From Cydia pomonella (lineage: Eukaryota > Arthropoda > Insecta > Lepidoptera > Tortricidae), in contig NC_084730.1 of NCBI RefSeq assembly GCF_033807575.1, forward strand, positions 3,579,986-3,643,985: DNA of 64,000 nucleotides. The letters are read 5' to 3'. A program made the translations under genes and the position numbers. Under the pieces are notes generated by a model. That model ran no database searches. It was not told the origin of the DNA and worked only from the letters and a program-made list of their open reading frames with translations. This document shows positions 63,365-64,000 of this stretch, piece by piece (the stretch's first letter is position 1; every line of letters begins with the position of its first letter).

Positions 63365-63861
63365 TATTGGTGATGACGAGACAATTCTAAGAACTACAAC
63401 ATAAAATATTACTTTGCTAATCCGCGAAAAGATAACGTACTAATCAATCAGTGCTAACCCGTTATACTTACTCGTGCTTGCGTATTTATGCATGCAATTA
63501 ATGTTCCACAGTACACACAGTTTAGTACATTACTACAGAGGCCGGGACGAAAGGGATTGCCGGCCGAAGATATATAGACGGCCGAGCGAGCGAGGTATGT
63601 ATATTGCTTTTCTCAAACATGCAATGAAATAAACAATAAAAAAATCTAAGTTTAATTTTTTAAGAAATTATAAGTAAACAAGACAAAAACTAAAACTAAT
63701 TATAATATATAATACTAAAAATATTACTATTTCGCTATATTTTAACTCCTTTTTAATAGAATACAGATACTTCATATATTTCTATTTATTATCATATTCC
63801 TTTAAAAAGCACGTTTCTGAACGAACCTTTAGAATTGACACTTGTCATTGTTGTCATTTTT
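63365..63861. other. Nothing recognised
   Basis: Mostly AT-rich, probably within the intron before the exon at 63203-63088. No element ends. Confidence 0.4.
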
Positions 63862-64000
63862 AGGGTTCCGTACCCAAACGGTAAAACGGGACCCTATTAC
63901 TAAGACTTCGCTGTCCGTCCGTCCGTCCGTCTGTCACCAGGCTGTATCTCATGAACCGTGATAACAACAAATACTAAAAAGTACGGAACCCTCGGTGGGC
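63862..64000 (+). repeat. 'gggttccgtacc' repeat, copy 4, cut by the window end
   Basis: Starts 'agggttccgtacccaaacg' and runs to 'cggaaccctcggtgggc' at the last base. Compared with 31248-31461 it lacks about 45 bp in the middle. Confidence 0.75.

Overview
The window looks like a gene-poor, repeat-dense stretch of a lepidopteran (moth or butterfly) nuclear genome. I infer this from AT-rich sequence, short exons in long introns with metazoan GT/AG junctions, two C2H2 zinc-finger genes, a GNAT acetyltransferase gene, and many elements of types I recognise from Lepidoptera: tRNA-headed SINEs, Helitron-like elements with an ACCGAGCAAAGCTCGGT hairpin, hairpin MITEs, and 5'-truncated non-LTR retrotransposons. 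The species cannot be named from sequence alone. No tRNA, rRNA or CRISPR locus is supported.

Genes. (1) A + strand zinc-finger gene at 13882-19073 has 3 coding exons, 435 aa and 12 fingers. (2) A paralogous - strand zinc-finger gene at 40647-21781 has 5 coding exons, 439 aa and 10 fingers, and faces the first tail to tail. (3) A - strand GNAT gene at 47536-42575 has 4 coding exons and 222 aa, plus a likely 5' UTR exon ending at 48932. (4) A - strand first coding exon lies at 53325-53121; the gene is unidentified. (5) The last coding exon of an unidentified - strand gene lies at 63203-63088; the rest of that gene is beyond the right edge. A possible orphan + strand exon is at 51862-51942. All exon chains were built by hand from splice consensus and reading phase.

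Layout. 1-13.8 kb is a repeat graveyard: four 189-bp MITEs with 3-bp CWG target duplications, three Helitron-like copies carrying pol III boxes, a hAT-type MITE nested in one of them, and a 99-bp tandem array. 13.9-19.1 kb is zinc-finger gene 1. 19.3-21.7 kb holds MITEs and the first of two ~405-bp GC-rich elements with 7-bp target duplications. 21.8-40.6 kb is zinc-finger gene 2; its introns contain nested LINEs, a LINE with a 904-codon open RT-RNase H frame (25999-28713), and a 3.27-kb foldback element made of inverted 120-bp satellite arrays (33091-36357). 42.6-49 kb is the GNAT gene; one of its 5' splice sites is amplified into eight 17-bp tandem units. 49-64 kb is mostly MITEs and unassigned AT-rich DNA plus two exons of unknown genes.

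Common themes. Transposable elements repeatedly touch splice sites: a retroelement tail serves as a polypyrimidine tract, a Harbinger-type MITE lies inside a 5' splice site, and a SINE sits 25 bp from a 3' splice site. The zinc-finger genes are built from short phase 1-1 exons, most of which supply one V-K-x-E-type motif, followed by one large finger exon.
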